Source: CAVTWJ01 sp963849485 (GTDB lineage Bacteria; Oederibacteriota; Muellerivitia; Muellerivitales; Muellerivitaceae). Taken from it: DNA of 64,000 nucleotides. The position numbers and the translations under genes were made by a program. Below, piece by piece: positions 33,879 to 44,967 of the stretch. The stretch covers positions 1-64,000 of the forward strand of contig CAWKIF010000079.1 of assembly GCA_963849485.1 (NCBI GenBank). The letters run 5' to 3'. The stretch's first letter is position 1. Every line of letters starts with the position of its first letter. A model generated the notes under the pieces. That model was not told the DNA's origin. It saw only the letters and a list, made by a program, of their open reading frames with translations, and ran no database searches.

Positions 33879-36011
33879 TTGCCAAAATCTTTCAATCCTT
33901 ACCTTCCCCTGCTCACGGCCGCCCTCGGCCAGCTTTTCATGGCGCAATCTTCTTTGCCCTGGACCTTGGCGCCGGGACTTTTCTTTTACGGTCTTTCTTT
34001 TTGGCTTCTCGCCCGGGACTCCCGGATAACTGCGCCTGAACCCACGCCTTCACTCGAATCCCTATCGCCGAAAATCGAGACGCTGGCCTTTTGCCTCATT
34101 TTCCTGGCCGCCCTTTTCTTTCGACTGTACCGGCTGGATTCCCTGCCCGCCGGGATGCACACCGACCAGGGTTTGGAAGCCGAGTATGGAATATGGGTCT
34201 TGAGGGGTTGGAGGCCCTTCTATGAGATTTACCATTACCAGGTTCCCGAACTCCTCATGGCTTATCTTTCAGCGGCTTGGTATTTGATCTTCGGCGCTTC
34301 TTACCTTTCATTTCATGGCCTCTATATTTTCTTGGCCATGTTGGCCTTTCCTTTCATTTATTGGACCTTCCGACAATGGACGGGGCCCCGAACCGCCCTA
34401 TCTGGATTGGCCATAATGGCGTTGATGCGCTGGAACTGGACGGCGCCACGGAACATGCACGCCGCGTGCGAACTAGGCCTTTTTCTGTTTGCCGGGCTGG
34501 CCTTTTGGCTTTATGGGATTAGGAGGAATTCCCGACTTTCCCTACTGGCATCGGCCCTTGTCTTGGGATTGGGATTCTACACCTACCAGTTGTTCAAGGT
34601 CGTACCACTTCTCTTCTTTTTTTATGCCCATTACGAGAAAAAGAGAGGTTTATCCCTTCGGCGATTGGTTCCCTGGGCCGTCCTCCTGATGGCTTTTGCC
34701 CTTCCCCTGCTGGCCTATTTCGTCATGAACCGGACGATGGGAAACCGGGAAAAGGATCTATTCATCGGCCAAGCGGTGGTATCCCAAAAAAGCCTCGTGC
34801 CGATTTGGCGGCAAACAGCCGCCGATTGTCTGATGTTCAACCGACGGGGCGATAGCAACCCTCGCCACAATTTGCCGGGTACACCTATGTTGGACGGAAT
34901 CACCGGGGTCCTGTTTGTGCTGGGCCTGGGGTTGGCCTGGCTGAACCGCCGAGAACGGACGGGGTTTTATCCCCTGGCGGGTTTTCTTTTGTTCATGGCC
35001 GTCGGTTCCCTGACCGACGACCCGGCCAATTCCAACCGGCTTTGGATCCTCTCCGTTTTCGCGGCCTATTTCGCGGGGTTGGCTTTGGGAGAATTGAGGC
35101 ATCGCCTCGTCGCTTTAAATGTCCCGAAAATGATTTTGACGGCAAGCGCCCTGATCCTATTCGCCCTTTTGGCAGCGCTCAACGCCCGGGTTTATTTTGT
35201 TCAAATGGCCCATTCCCCCGAATGCCAAATGGCTTACGGCAAGGAGCAAACCTATATCGGCCAAAGCGTCGAAAACCTGGAAAGATCGGCCCCGGACCGG
35301 TACCGGTTTTTCATCCCTTCCCTCTATTTCCTCAACCACACGGTCAAATTTTTCTCCGATGCCTCCCACGCGACGGTCTCTCCCCAGAGCCTGGATGATT
35401 GGACCAGCGGAAGAATCCCCAAAGACAAGGACGCGGTTTTGTTCCTGGAACAGGGAAAAACCGGCATTGAAGGGTTTTTCAAAACCCTATTCCCCGGGGG
35501 GCAGGAAGATCTATTAACGGGCCCCGACGGACAAACATTGGTCTACCGCTATCTGATACCCAAGGAAACTCTCAACCCCTGGAAAGGATGGAACCGGGGC
35601 CTGGTGGGGACCTACTGGAACGCCTCCAAACCCGCCCAAAATCCGGTAACCGTTAAGGCCGATCCCCTCTTGAACTTTTCGAACAAAGAGGATTTTCCCT
35701 TCCAGACCTACCCGCCCTTTTTTATCCGTTGGCAGGGGACCTTGGAAATTCCTCAACCAGGAACCTATCAATTCGAGGCCTTGACCTGGGATTGGGCCAA
35801 GGTTTGGATCGATGGAAAACCCTGCTTTGAGAATGGAAAATCGTTGAAGGAAGAAATCCAGCTCAGCCGGGGTGCCCACGCCCTTCGGGTGGAATACCGC
35901 AAAACTAGCCAGGATTGGATGGCCCTGCACCTGATTTGGATGTTTCCCAGTTCCGACCATTGGGAAGTGATTCCGGCAACCGTATTTGGGAAGATCCCTT
36001 CAAAACCGTAA
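33879..36011 (+). CDS. Membrane glycosyltransferase (GT-C type) with C-terminal PA14 domain
   Basis: About 710 residues from TTG 33879 (GGGAG 6 bases upstream); ATG at 33819 in the same frame is an alternative without a ribosome site. Ten to twelve helices with the loop motif MHTDQGLEAEYG after helix 3 and NYHYQVPELLM-like text, typical of ArnT/PMT-related enzymes. After the last helix comes a periplasmic part (about 440-560) and a PA14-type carbohydrate-binding domain (about 575-705; GLVGTYWNASKPAQ, PQPGTYQFEALTWDWAKVWID). A lipid-linked sugar donor is inferred; acceptor unknown. Same architecture theme as the protein at 18984. Confidence 0.82.
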   Translation: MPKSFNPYLPLLTAALGQLFMAQSSLPWTLAPGLFFYGLSFWLLARDSRITAPEPTPSLESLSPKIETLAFCLIFLAALFFRLYRLDSLPAGMHTDQGLEAEYGIWVLRGWRPFYEIYHYQVPELLMAYLSAAWYLIFGASYLSFHGLYIFLAMLAFPFIYWTFRQWTGPRTALSGLAIMALMRWNWTAPRNMHAACELGLFLFAGLAFWLYGIRRNSRLSLLASALVLGLGFYTYQLFKVVPLLFFFYAHYEKKRGLSLRRLVPWAVLLMAFALPLLAYFVMNRTMGNREKDLFIGQAVVSQKSLVPIWRQTAADCLMFNRRGDSNPRHNLPGTPMLDGITGVLFVLGLGLAWLNRRERTGFYPLAGFLLFMAVGSLTDDPANSNRLWILSVFAAYFAGLALGELRHRLVALNVPKMILTASALILFALLAALNARVYFVQMAHSPECQMAYGKEQTYIGQSVENLERSAPDRYRFFIPSLYFLNHTVKFFSDASHATVSPQSLDDWTSGRIPKDKDAVLFLEQGKTGIEGFFKTLFPGGQEDLLTGPDGQTLVYRYLIPKETLNPWKGWNRGLVGTYWNASKPAQNPVTVKADPLLNFSNKEDFPFQTYPPFFIRWQGTLEIPQPGTYQFEALTWDWAKVWIDGKPCFENGKSLKEEIQLSRGAHALRVEYRKTSQDWMALHLIWMFPSSDHWEVIPATVFGKIPSKP

Positions 36012-36019
36012 GTCTTTTT

Positions 36020-36682
36020 TTAATCCTTCCAGCCTTCCACCCCCACCAAAGGAACAAACTTCACCCGGTACAATTCCTTCTCCTGAAAATGGGTTTCGGA
36101 TCTTTTAATAACCCTTACAAGGGCCTGTTCCTCCCTTTTTCCCACCGGGATCAAAAGGGTTCCTCCTATTTTTAGTTGGGAAATGAGGCTCTTTGGAATC
36201 CCTGGGCCTCCGGCAGAAACCAGGATGGAATCAAACGGTGATTTTTCAACCCATCCCATGCTGCCATCCCCCGCCATAGCTTCGACGTTGATAATGCCCA
36301 GGCTTTTCAACCGATCCAGGGCCGATACCAAAAGCTGGGGTTCCTTATCCACCGCGAAAACCTCACCTACCAGGCCCGATAAAACTGCGGTCAAGTATCC
36401 GCTACCCAAACCTACCTCCAGGACGCGATGTTCCTTTCGGGGCTCTAACAACTCGATCATGGAAGCCACGATGTAGGGCTGGCTGATGGTCTGGCCGAAT
36501 CCAATGGGAAGGGGCCCATCCGTATAGGCCTTGGGTTTTAATTCCTCGGGAACGAAGAGGTGCCGGGGAGTATTCCTCATGGCCTGGAGGACCGAGGGGT
36601 TCCGGACGCCCCGGGCCTGGATCTGCTCTTTCACCATGGCTTGGCGCTCATCCATCCGTTCGGAATAAAGAGGTTCGGTCAT
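36020..36682 (-). CDS. pcm: Protein-L-isoaspartate O-methyltransferase
   Basis: 220 residues. Rossmann-fold SAM enzyme: FGQTISQPYIVASMIELL (the substrate motif T-I-S-Q-P-x-x-V-A), VLEVGLGSGYLTAVLSGL (SAM motif I, about 85-102), VFAVDKEPQLL and SILVSAGGPGIPKSL. It repairs isomerised aspartate in aged proteins. ATG 36682 overlaps the stop of the ABC permease (ATGA), so it is the third gene of the ABC exporter operon. Confidence 0.95.
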   Translation of the reverse strand: MTEPLYSERMDERQAMVKEQIQARGVRNPSVLQAMRNTPRHLFVPEELKPKAYTDGPLPIGFGQTISQPYIVASMIELLEPRKEHRVLEVGLGSGYLTAVLSGLVGEVFAVDKEPQLLVSALDRLKSLGIINVEAMAGDGSMGWVEKSPFDSILVSAGGPGIPKSLISQLKIGGTLLIPVGKREEQALVRVIKRSETHFQEKELYRVKFVPLVGVEGWKD

Positions 36683-37453
36683 TTAATCAGTTTAGGCCGC
36701 ATGGCCCGTACCGCTAAAAACCCCAGGATAAAGGGAACAGTCAGGATATAGGCCAGGCTGACCGGAAGGTCGGGGGCAAAAACCCCCGTGGTCAGCTCGC
36801 GCGAAAGATGCACGAAATGGTAAAGGGGCAGGACATAGGCCAGCTGCTGGATGAAGGGAGGAAGCTTCTCGATGGGAAAGAGGGTTCCGGAAAAAAGGAT
36901 GAGCGGCGAGATCACGCCCGAGACGAAGTAATTGAACTGGCTGATGTTCCGGACCAAGCGGTTGGCGAAGAACCCCAAGCTCCCGAAAGCGATGGCGGTA
37001 AAAAACCCTACCAGGGGCACCAGGAGAGCCAAGGGGGAATGCAGGACATGGAAAAGGGAAAGCACCCCCAGCATGATCGCCGAGTAAAAGATCCCCTTGG
37101 TCCCGGTGAAAAGCAGTTCTCCCCAGAAGACTTCCGCGGGTCCCACCGGGGTGGCCACCATGGAATCGTAGTGGTGGTCCACTTCCAGGCGGAAATAGGT
37201 GCCATAGGAAGTCTCAAAGGCCGAGGTGTAAACCGCTGACATCATGATCTGGGCGGGCGTGATGAAGGACAGGTAATCCACCCCTCCCATGGGCCCCACC
37301 GCCGCCGCCAGGCCCCATCCGACCGCCATGATGAAGATCAAAGGCTCGAAGAGGGTCGGGAAGGCGTTGGTATAGAGCTCGTTCATATAGACCACGTAAT
37401 GCCTCATCCAGACCGAGCCCAGACGCTGGGCAGTGCTGGGGACCGGCCGCATC

Positions 37454-37467
<14 letters not shown>
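36679..37467 (-). CDS. ABC-2 type exporter permease (NodJ/DrrB-like)
   Basis: 262 residues with six membrane helices. Family text: LYTNAFPTLFEPLIFIMAVGWGL, ITPAQIMMSAVYTSAFE, the pre-helix GPAEVFWGELL and VSGVISPLILFSGTLFPIEKLP, the NodJ/ABC-2 signature. It starts inside the end of the ATPase gene (14-base overlap), so the two are translationally coupled. The transporter may export a glycolipid, polysaccharide or drug; the cargo cannot be read. Confidence 0.9.
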
Positions 37468-38365
<898 letters not shown>

Positions 38366-38421
38366 GGGACAGCCTCGGTCGGGGAATAAGGTGCGTCATC
38401 ATACTCAAAGGGAGGGGTAAG

Positions 38422-38452
38422 AAAAAAGGGGGCCGGTTGCCCAGCCCCCTTT
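38422..38452 (-). terminator. Intrinsic terminator of the RND operon
   Basis: On the minus strand: AAAGGGGGCTGG-gcaa-CCGGCCCCCTTTTTT, a GC stem with tetraloop and T-run, 55 bases after the second RND gene. Confidence 0.88.
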
Positions 38453-38506
38453 CTCTCCTTCTGCGGTTCCGCACCCTTCAGGATGAGCGGGAACAAAACA
38501 ACCGAA

Positions 38507-41500
38507 CTATTTCTTTTTTGGGGGCTTCGAAGGTAACTCCAACGGGGCCAAATCATCCTCTCCCTCACCCGAAAGCCGTCGAATCCACAGCCTGAAATCA
38601 TCCACGTAACCAAACCCCGACGGGACAATGATGAGGGTCAAGACCAGGGAGCTGATGAGTCCTCCCTCCATGGCAATGCCCATCGACTGCCTGAACTTAC
38701 CGACCTCGGTCAGGGCCAGGGCCACCGGCAGCATCCCCGCGATGAGGGCAAAGGTAGTCATAAGAATGGGTCGCAGGCGAACCCGGCCGGCGGCTTTCAA
38801 GGCCTCGTCCCGGGGCATTCCCTTGCGCATCATCTGCAGGGTGTAATCGACCAGCAGGATGGAATTTTTCGTGACCAATCCCATCAGCATAATGATAGAG
38901 ATCATGCTGAAGATACTCAGCGTGACGTAGGGGATGAAGATTCCGCCGATGAAGAGCGCGGCCAAGGCGCCCACCATGGCCAAGGGGATGGACATCATGA
39001 TGGCCAGGGGAAAGATCGGCGATTCATACAAACTGGCCAGGATCATGAAGGTGAAAAGCGTGGAAAGTCCCACGGCGATGAGCATGTTGACGATCAAATC
39101 GTGGAAATCCTCGGCCTGTCCCACGAACTCATAAGAGACCCCCTTGGGCATCTGCATTCCATCCAGAATTTTCTTTCCTTCCTTCAGCACGTTGCCCAAG
39201 CTCCCGCCGGTGGCCAGTTGGCCGGTGATCTGCACATAGCGGGCCCGGTCTTCCCGGTCGATCTCGGAAGGCCCCTGGGTCGTGACGGGTTGCGCAATTT
39301 CCGAGAGCCTTATCAGGTTGCTGTTCTGGTTGGGGACCAAAACACGCGGGAACTCGGTCTGCAGGTTGCGCTGATCATCCTGCAGGCGCACGCGGATGAA
39401 ATATTCCAGCCCTCCCTGGCGGAACTTGGCCGGCGTGGCCCCTTCTACCTGGGTTCGAAGCTCGTTGCCCGCCTCGATCCCCGAGACCCCCAGGCCCTTG
39501 AGTTTCCTCGGATCCAGTTTGACCTGAAACTCGGGTTTGCCCCCGTTGTAGGTCGACTGCACGTCCGCCAGTCCCTTTATGTTTTTGACTTTTTCCACCA
39601 CCTCCTGGGCGAAAGGCGCCAGGATTGAGTAATCCTCCCCGATCAGGTTCAGGGTGAAAGGGGCCTGCGCCATGACCGGATCGAAATCGGACACCTGCGG
39701 GCTCAATTCGTCGCGATAGGGTTCCAGTTCCTTACGGAGGATCTCTTTCAAATCGGCCGTGCCGATCTTCCGCTGGCTGGAGGGCTTCATCAGGATATAG
39801 AGGTTGGATTTGTTCGATCCCTGATTGGCGCCGGTGGCGTCCGATCCGCCGATGGTATCCGCCACAAGTTCGACCTCCGGATGCTTCCGCACCAGGGCCT
39901 CGATCATCAGGGTCTTGTCCCGCATGGTTTCCAGGTCGGTGGCCGGAGCGGCTTTCAAATACACCGCGAATTGGCCCACGTCCGCGGCTGGCTTGAAGTC
40001 GACCTTCATGAAGGGCAGAAGACCCAGGCTCAAGAGGAAGATGGCGATGGCCGAAAGGACGATCCAAAAGCGGTGTTTCAGGCACCAGCCAATGACCCCG
40101 ATGTAACCTTCCTGAAGGTTATCCTGAAACCGCGCGAACCCCCGGAGGAAAGGGGCGCAGAAATGATCGATGGTATCGATCAAGCTATAACCCTTTCCCC
40201 TTTTCTTGCCCCAGAAGGCCGAAAGCATGGGGCCCATGACCATCGCCTCAAAGAGGGAGATGGCCATGGCGAAGCAAACCGTCAAGCCGAACTGACGGAA
40301 GAACTGACCCACCAAACCACTCAGGAAGGAGATCGGCATGAAGACCGCGATGACCACCGAGGAGGTGGCCACCACCGCCAGGCCCACCTCCATGGCGGCC
40401 TCAACCGCGGCCTTTCGGGGTTCCTCCCCCTTCTCGATATGGCGCCAGATGTTCTCGCGCACCACAATGGCGTCGTCGATGAGAAGCCCCACCGCCAGGG
40501 ACAGGGCCAGCAGGGTCATCATATTGAGGGTGAACCCCACCCCATTCATCAGGAAGAAGGCCCCGAAGAGTGACACGGGCAGGGCCGTGATGGTGATGAG
40601 GGTGGAACGGAAACTACCCAAAAAGAGGAAAACGACCAGGATGGTGAGGAAAACCCCCTGGAGGATGGTGAACTTGACATCCTCCAAATTCATCCGGATA
40701 TACCAGGCCATGTCTTGGAACATGATCAGATGGGGGTTCCCGGGGCGCCCCTGAAGGTTCTCGTTGATCTTGCTGATGCGCTTCAGGAGCCCGTCCACCA
40801 CCGCGACGGTGTTGGCCTTGGATTGTTTCACCACCTGGATCACGAGGGTGGCCTGGCCGTTGATATAACTGTAGCCTTGCGCGTCCTCCACCGTATCCAC
40901 GACCTTGCCCAACTGTTCCACGGGCACGGAAACATCCGACCCCATAAAGTTGACCGAGGTTTGCCGCAAGCGGTCTAGGTCGTCATATTGGCCCACCGAC
41001 CGGAAGAGCAGATCTTGTCCCGCCACCTGAACCTTGCCCACGGGCACGTTCATGCCGTTCAAGCCGATACGGGTGGCTACCTGCGAGGCGCTGATGCGGA
41101 AACGGTTCAAGAGGTTCCGGTCGAGCTGCACCTGGATCTCCCGCTTGCGCCCGCCCTGGATACTGATAACGCCCACTCCCTGCACCTGCGCCAGTTGGGG
41201 TTTGATGACCTGATCGGCCAGGTCGTAGGCCTGGGCGGGGGGAAGGCTCGAGGAAAGACTCAACTGGGCGATGGGAAGCGCGCTGGGGTCCAGCCGCCGC
41301 ACGATGGGCTCGTCGATATCCTTGGGCAGGGTCGAACGGGCGAAGGACAAGTGGTCCTTCACCTGCTGTTCGGAATCCTTCACGTCTGCGTCCATATTGA
41401 ACTGGACCATGACCACGGAGTAGCCTTCTTGGTTGACGGAGGTGACTTTCTTCACCCCCTGGATCGTGGAAAACTCGTCCTCCAGGGGCTTGGAGATCTG

Positions 41501-41683
41501 AGTCTCGATCTCCTCCGGCGAGGCGCCCTGGTAGGGCGTGGTCACGATGACGAAAGGAAAGCTGACGTCGGGAAAAAGATCGACCGGCATGATGCTGTAG
41601 GCGAGGACTCCCAGGACCAGGATCAGGATGATCACGCAGCTCATGAAAACCGGGCGATCGATGGCGAGTTTGGGTAAATTCAA
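38507..41683 (-). CDS. RND efflux pump, HAE1/AcrB-like (downstream copy)
   Basis: 1058 residues, 12 helices in two repeats with two large periplasmic loops. Start is TTG 41683 after AAGGAAAACATC. N-terminus LAIDRPVFMSCVIILILVLG and PVDLFPDVSFPFVIV are typical. TM4 holds the proton-relay pair in LLIDDAIVVRENIWRH (about 402-403) and TM10 the lysine in GLVTKNSILLVDY (about 938). It therefore looks able to couple to protons. It follows a paralogue by 65 bases. Substrate unknown. Confidence 0.93.
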   Translation of the reverse strand: MNLPKLAIDRPVFMSCVIILILVLGVLAYSIMPVDLFPDVSFPFVIVTTPYQGASPEEIETQISKPLEDEFSTIQGVKKVTSVNQEGYSVVMVQFNMDADVKDSEQQVKDHLSFARSTLPKDIDEPIVRRLDPSALPIAQLSLSSSLPPAQAYDLADQVIKPQLAQVQGVGVISIQGGRKREIQVQLDRNLLNRFRISASQVATRIGLNGMNVPVGKVQVAGQDLLFRSVGQYDDLDRLRQTSVNFMGSDVSVPVEQLGKVVDTVEDAQGYSYINGQATLVIQVVKQSKANTVAVVDGLLKRISKINENLQGRPGNPHLIMFQDMAWYIRMNLEDVKFTILQGVFLTILVVFLFLGSFRSTLITITALPVSLFGAFFLMNGVGFTLNMMTLLALSLAVGLLIDDAIVVRENIWRHIEKGEEPRKAAVEAAMEVGLAVVATSSVVIAVFMPISFLSGLVGQFFRQFGLTVCFAMAISLFEAMVMGPMLSAFWGKKRGKGYSLIDTIDHFCAPFLRGFARFQDNLQEGYIGVIGWCLKHRFWIVLSAIAIFLLSLGLLPFMKVDFKPAADVGQFAVYLKAAPATDLETMRDKTLMIEALVRKHPEVELVADTIGGSDATGANQGSNKSNLYILMKPSSQRKIGTADLKEILRKELEPYRDELSPQVSDFDPVMAQAPFTLNLIGEDYSILAPFAQEVVEKVKNIKGLADVQSTYNGGKPEFQVKLDPRKLKGLGVSGIEAGNELRTQVEGATPAKFRQGGLEYFIRVRLQDDQRNLQTEFPRVLVPNQNSNLIRLSEIAQPVTTQGPSEIDREDRARYVQITGQLATGGSLGNVLKEGKKILDGMQMPKGVSYEFVGQAEDFHDLIVNMLIAVGLSTLFTFMILASLYESPIFPLAIMMSIPLAMVGALAALFIGGIFIPYVTLSIFSMISIIMLMGLVTKNSILLVDYTLQMMRKGMPRDEALKAAGRVRLRPILMTTFALIAGMLPVALALTEVGKFRQSMGIAMEGGLISSLVLTLIIVPSGFGYVDDFRLWIRRLSGEGEDDLAPLELPSKPPKKK

Positions 41684-41748
41684 GATGTTTTCCTTATTTC
41701 TTGGAGGCGATAACCATTATGGACCGAACAGGTAAAATCAGAGCTTTT

Positions 41749-44700
41749 TCAACGCGTTTTCGTTTTCTTTCCTGCGGGGACAGCGGCGGGTTCCGCGTTC
41801 AAGGCGGAGAAAATCCGCGTCAGCCAAAGCCGAAAATCGTCCACATACCCGAACACCGAGGGCACGATAACGAGGGTTAAAAGAAGAGAGCTTAACAACC
41901 CCCCCTCAATGGCCACCCCCATGGATTGACGGAATTTCCCGACCTCGGTCAAAGCCAGGGCCACCGGCAACATCCCCGCGATCAGGGCGAAAGTGGTCAT
42001 GAGGATGGGGCGCAAACGCACCTTGCCGGCGGCTTTCAGGGCCTCATCCCGGGGCATGCCTTTTCTCATCATCTGCAGGGTATAGTCCACCAAAAGGATT
42101 GAATTTTTCGTAACCAATCCCAAAAGCATGATCAAGGCCACCATGCTGAAGATGTTCAAACTTAAGGTGGGTACGAAAATTTGCCCGATGAAGAGGGCGA
42201 AGAAAGCCCCCACGATGGCCAAGGGGATGGCCAGCATGATGGTGAAGGGGATGATCGGCGATTCATAGAGGCTGGCCAGGATTATATAGGTGAAGAGCAC
42301 CGCCAACCCCACCGCTTCCAGCATGCTTACCATCAAATCCTGCAGGTCCTGGGCCTGGCCCACGAACTCGTAGGTCACCCCGGGCGGCAGTTTCATACCC
42401 TTCATGATCTCCTTGGACTTGTCGATGGCGCCGCCTAAGGCGCCGCCGGGCCCCAACTGCCCCGAGATCATGATGTAGCGGGCACGGTCCTGACGGTCGA
42501 TCCGGGCCGGCCCCTCGGTCGTCACGGGGTGGGAGATGTCGGACAACCGGACCATGTTGTGGTTCTGGTTGGGCACCAAAATCGAGGGATACTGTTTTTC
42601 CAGGTTTCGTTGGTCTTCCTTTAAACGGATCCGGATGTCGTAATCTTCCCCGTGCTGCCGCAGTTTGGCCGCCACCAATCCTTCCACCTGCGTACGCAGT
42701 TCCATCCCCGCGTCAACGCCCGAGACCCCCAGCGCCTTCATGCGTTCCGGGTCGAGCACGGCCTGGAACTCGGGTTTCCCCCCGTCATAGGTTGATTGCA
42801 CGTCCGCCAGGTCCTTGATCCCGCGGATCTTCTCGGCGACCTCGTTGGCGAAGGGTACCAGGGTGGTGTAATCATCTCCCACCAGGTCGAGGTTGAAGGG
42901 AGCCTGATCGCCGAAAGCGCTGGCCTCGGCCACTTGGGGCTGAAGGGCCTCCTTATAAGGCGTCAGCTCCTTGCGCACCATCGCCATCAGGTCCGAGGTC
43001 GTGTACTTGCGCTCCTGATAGGGCTTGAGCCGGATGTAAAGACGCGCCTTATTGACCCCCGATTGGGCCCCGGAAGCGTCCACGCCGCCGATGGAACCGG
43101 AGAGCACCACAACTTCTGGATGTTTCTGGATGACCTGTGCCAGCTGTTCGGTCTTTTGCTTCATCTCGTCCAAGGAGGTGCCGGGCGCCGATTTCAACAG
43201 CACCACGAATTCACCCACATCGGCTGTGGGCAGGAAGGTGAACTTGATCTTGGGGCCCAAGACCAGCATGGAGAAGAAAAACAGGCAGATGGCCCCCCCG
43301 ATCACCTTCTTGCGGTTCTTCAGGCACCAATCGATGAGAACGGAGTACCGGGCCTCCAAGAAATCCTGGAACCGGCTGAAGGCCCGGAGGATGGGACCGA
43401 TGACGGGGAGTTCCTTGTCTTCCTTGGAGCTTTTCCGCGCCCAGTACGCCGAAAGCAGGGGCCCCATGACCATGGCCTCAAAAAGCGAAATCCCCATGGC
43501 GAAACAAACCGTCATCCCGAATTCCCGGAAGAATTGGCCCACGATCCCGTGCAGGAAAGCGATGGGCAAAAAGACCGCGATGATAACGGAGGAAGTCGCC
43601 ACGACCGCCAAGGCTACCTCCAACGCTCCCTTTACGGCGGCCTCCTTGGGGGGCATGCCTTCCTCGATGTGCCGCCAGATATTCTCCCGCACTACGATGG
43701 CGTCATCGATGAGGAGCCCAACGGCCAGGGAAAGGGCCAGGAGGGTCATGACGTTCAGGGTGTAGCCCTGGCTGTTCATAAGAAAAAAGGCTCCCAAAAG
43801 GGACACGGGAAGGGACGTAATCGTGATGAGGGTCGACCGGAAACTACCCAGGAAAAGCAGCACCACCAGGATGGTCAACAGGATGCCCTCAATAATGGTG
43901 TACTGGACGTCGGTCAAGTTCATCCGCACCGGACGGGCCATTTCCTGGATGAGGGAGAGTTGGGGGTTCCCCGGCCGGGTCTTGAGAAACTCGTTGATCT
44001 TATTCATCTGCTTCAAGGCCCCATCCACCACGGCCACCGTGTTGGCCTTGGACTGCTTAAAGACCTGGAGGACCAGGGTGGTTTGGCCGTTCACGAAACT
44101 ATAACTGTCCGGGTCGGCGGTGGTATCGATAACCTGTCCCAGCTTATCCACCGTCACCGAGACGTCGGAACCGTAAAAGTTGACCGGAGTGCGTTTGATG
44201 CGTTCCAAATCGTTGTACTCACCCACCGAACGGAAGATCAATTCCTGGGGACCCAGGTCCACCTTGCCCACCGGCACGTTCATGCCGTTCAACCCGATTT
44301 TGTCGGCCACCTGGCCCGCGCTGATGCGGTACCGGTTGAGCTGGTCCCGGTCCAATTGAACCTGGATTTCCCGTTTGTGCCCGCCCACGATATTGACCAC
44401 ACCCACGCCCGGTACCTCGGCCAGGCGGGGTTTGATGTACTGGTCGGCCAGGTCATAAACATCGGCCGATGAAAGCCCCGGGGCCTGGAGACTCAAGATG
44501 GCCACCGCCTGGTCGGTGGGGTCGAAGCGCCGGATGATGGGCTCATCCACTCCTTTCGGGAGCTGGGGGCGCACGAAGGCCACCCGGTCCCGCACCTGTT
44601 GTTCCGCGTCCTTGGCGTCTGTTTCCAGCGTGAACTGCACCCAAATAACTGCGAAGCCTTCTTGGTTCGAGGAGGAAACCTTCTTGACGCCTTGGAGGGA

Positions 44701-44916
44701 ACTTAGTTCGTCCTCCATGGGTTTGGAAATCTGGGTTTCGATTTCTTCGGGGGAAGCCCCCTGGTAGGGCACGGTCACGAAGACGAAGGGGAAGCTGACG
44801 TCGGGAAACAGGTCCACTCCCAGGGAGAGGTAGCCCATGATGCCCAGGACCATGATCATGATAACCACGCAGCTCATGAAAACCGGACGCTCAATGGCGA
44901 GTTTAGGGAGATTCAT
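41749..44916 (-). CDS. RND efflux pump, HAE1/AcrB-like (upstream copy)
   Basis: 1055 residues with the same layout as the next gene: LAIERPVFMSCVVIMIMVLG, TM4 pair LLIDDAIVVRENIWRHIEEG (about 400-401), TM10 GLVTKNSILLVDY. Long blocks near the C-terminus are almost identical to the paralogue (e.g. RKGMPRDEALKAAG and TEVGKFRQSMG), while the periplasmic loops differ, pointing to an old tandem duplication with different substrate pockets or a heteromeric pump of MdtBC type. ATG 44916 has an AAGGAAAGAAAAG leader. Confidence 0.93.
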   Translation of the reverse strand: MNLPKLAIERPVFMSCVVIMIMVLGIMGYLSLGVDLFPDVSFPFVFVTVPYQGASPEEIETQISKPMEDELSSLQGVKKVSSSNQEGFAVIWVQFTLETDAKDAEQQVRDRVAFVRPQLPKGVDEPIIRRFDPTDQAVAILSLQAPGLSSADVYDLADQYIKPRLAEVPGVGVVNIVGGHKREIQVQLDRDQLNRYRISAGQVADKIGLNGMNVPVGKVDLGPQELIFRSVGEYNDLERIKRTPVNFYGSDVSVTVDKLGQVIDTTADPDSYSFVNGQTTLVLQVFKQSKANTVAVVDGALKQMNKINEFLKTRPGNPQLSLIQEMARPVRMNLTDVQYTIIEGILLTILVVLLFLGSFRSTLITITSLPVSLLGAFFLMNSQGYTLNVMTLLALSLAVGLLIDDAIVVRENIWRHIEEGMPPKEAAVKGALEVALAVVATSSVIIAVFLPIAFLHGIVGQFFREFGMTVCFAMGISLFEAMVMGPLLSAYWARKSSKEDKELPVIGPILRAFSRFQDFLEARYSVLIDWCLKNRKKVIGGAICLFFFSMLVLGPKIKFTFLPTADVGEFVVLLKSAPGTSLDEMKQKTEQLAQVIQKHPEVVVLSGSIGGVDASGAQSGVNKARLYIRLKPYQERKYTTSDLMAMVRKELTPYKEALQPQVAEASAFGDQAPFNLDLVGDDYTTLVPFANEVAEKIRGIKDLADVQSTYDGGKPEFQAVLDPERMKALGVSGVDAGMELRTQVEGLVAAKLRQHGEDYDIRIRLKEDQRNLEKQYPSILVPNQNHNMVRLSDISHPVTTEGPARIDRQDRARYIMISGQLGPGGALGGAIDKSKEIMKGMKLPPGVTYEFVGQAQDLQDLMVSMLEAVGLAVLFTYIILASLYESPIIPFTIMLAIPLAIVGAFFALFIGQIFVPTLSLNIFSMVALIMLLGLVTKNSILLVDYTLQMMRKGMPRDEALKAAGKVRLRPILMTTFALIAGMLPVALALTEVGKFRQSMGVAIEGGLLSSLLLTLVIVPSVFGYVDDFRLWLTRIFSALNAEPAAVPAGKKTKTR

Positions 44917-44967
44917 CTTTTCTTTCCTTCACTTTCATTATGAAACTTTCAGTTGTTTAACCTTTTT

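Noticed and set aside
42796..44472. A 558-codon open frame on the plus strand
   Set aside because: It is antisense to the RND pump gene; its product is a low-complexity His/Asp/Gly-rich translation with no family, as expected from a GC-rich shadow frame.
38507..44916. SecDF or CusA-type metal RND
   Set aside because: Helix motifs and the N-terminal LFPDVSFPF text fit HAE1 drug-type pumps; no metal-binding Met cluster was noticed.
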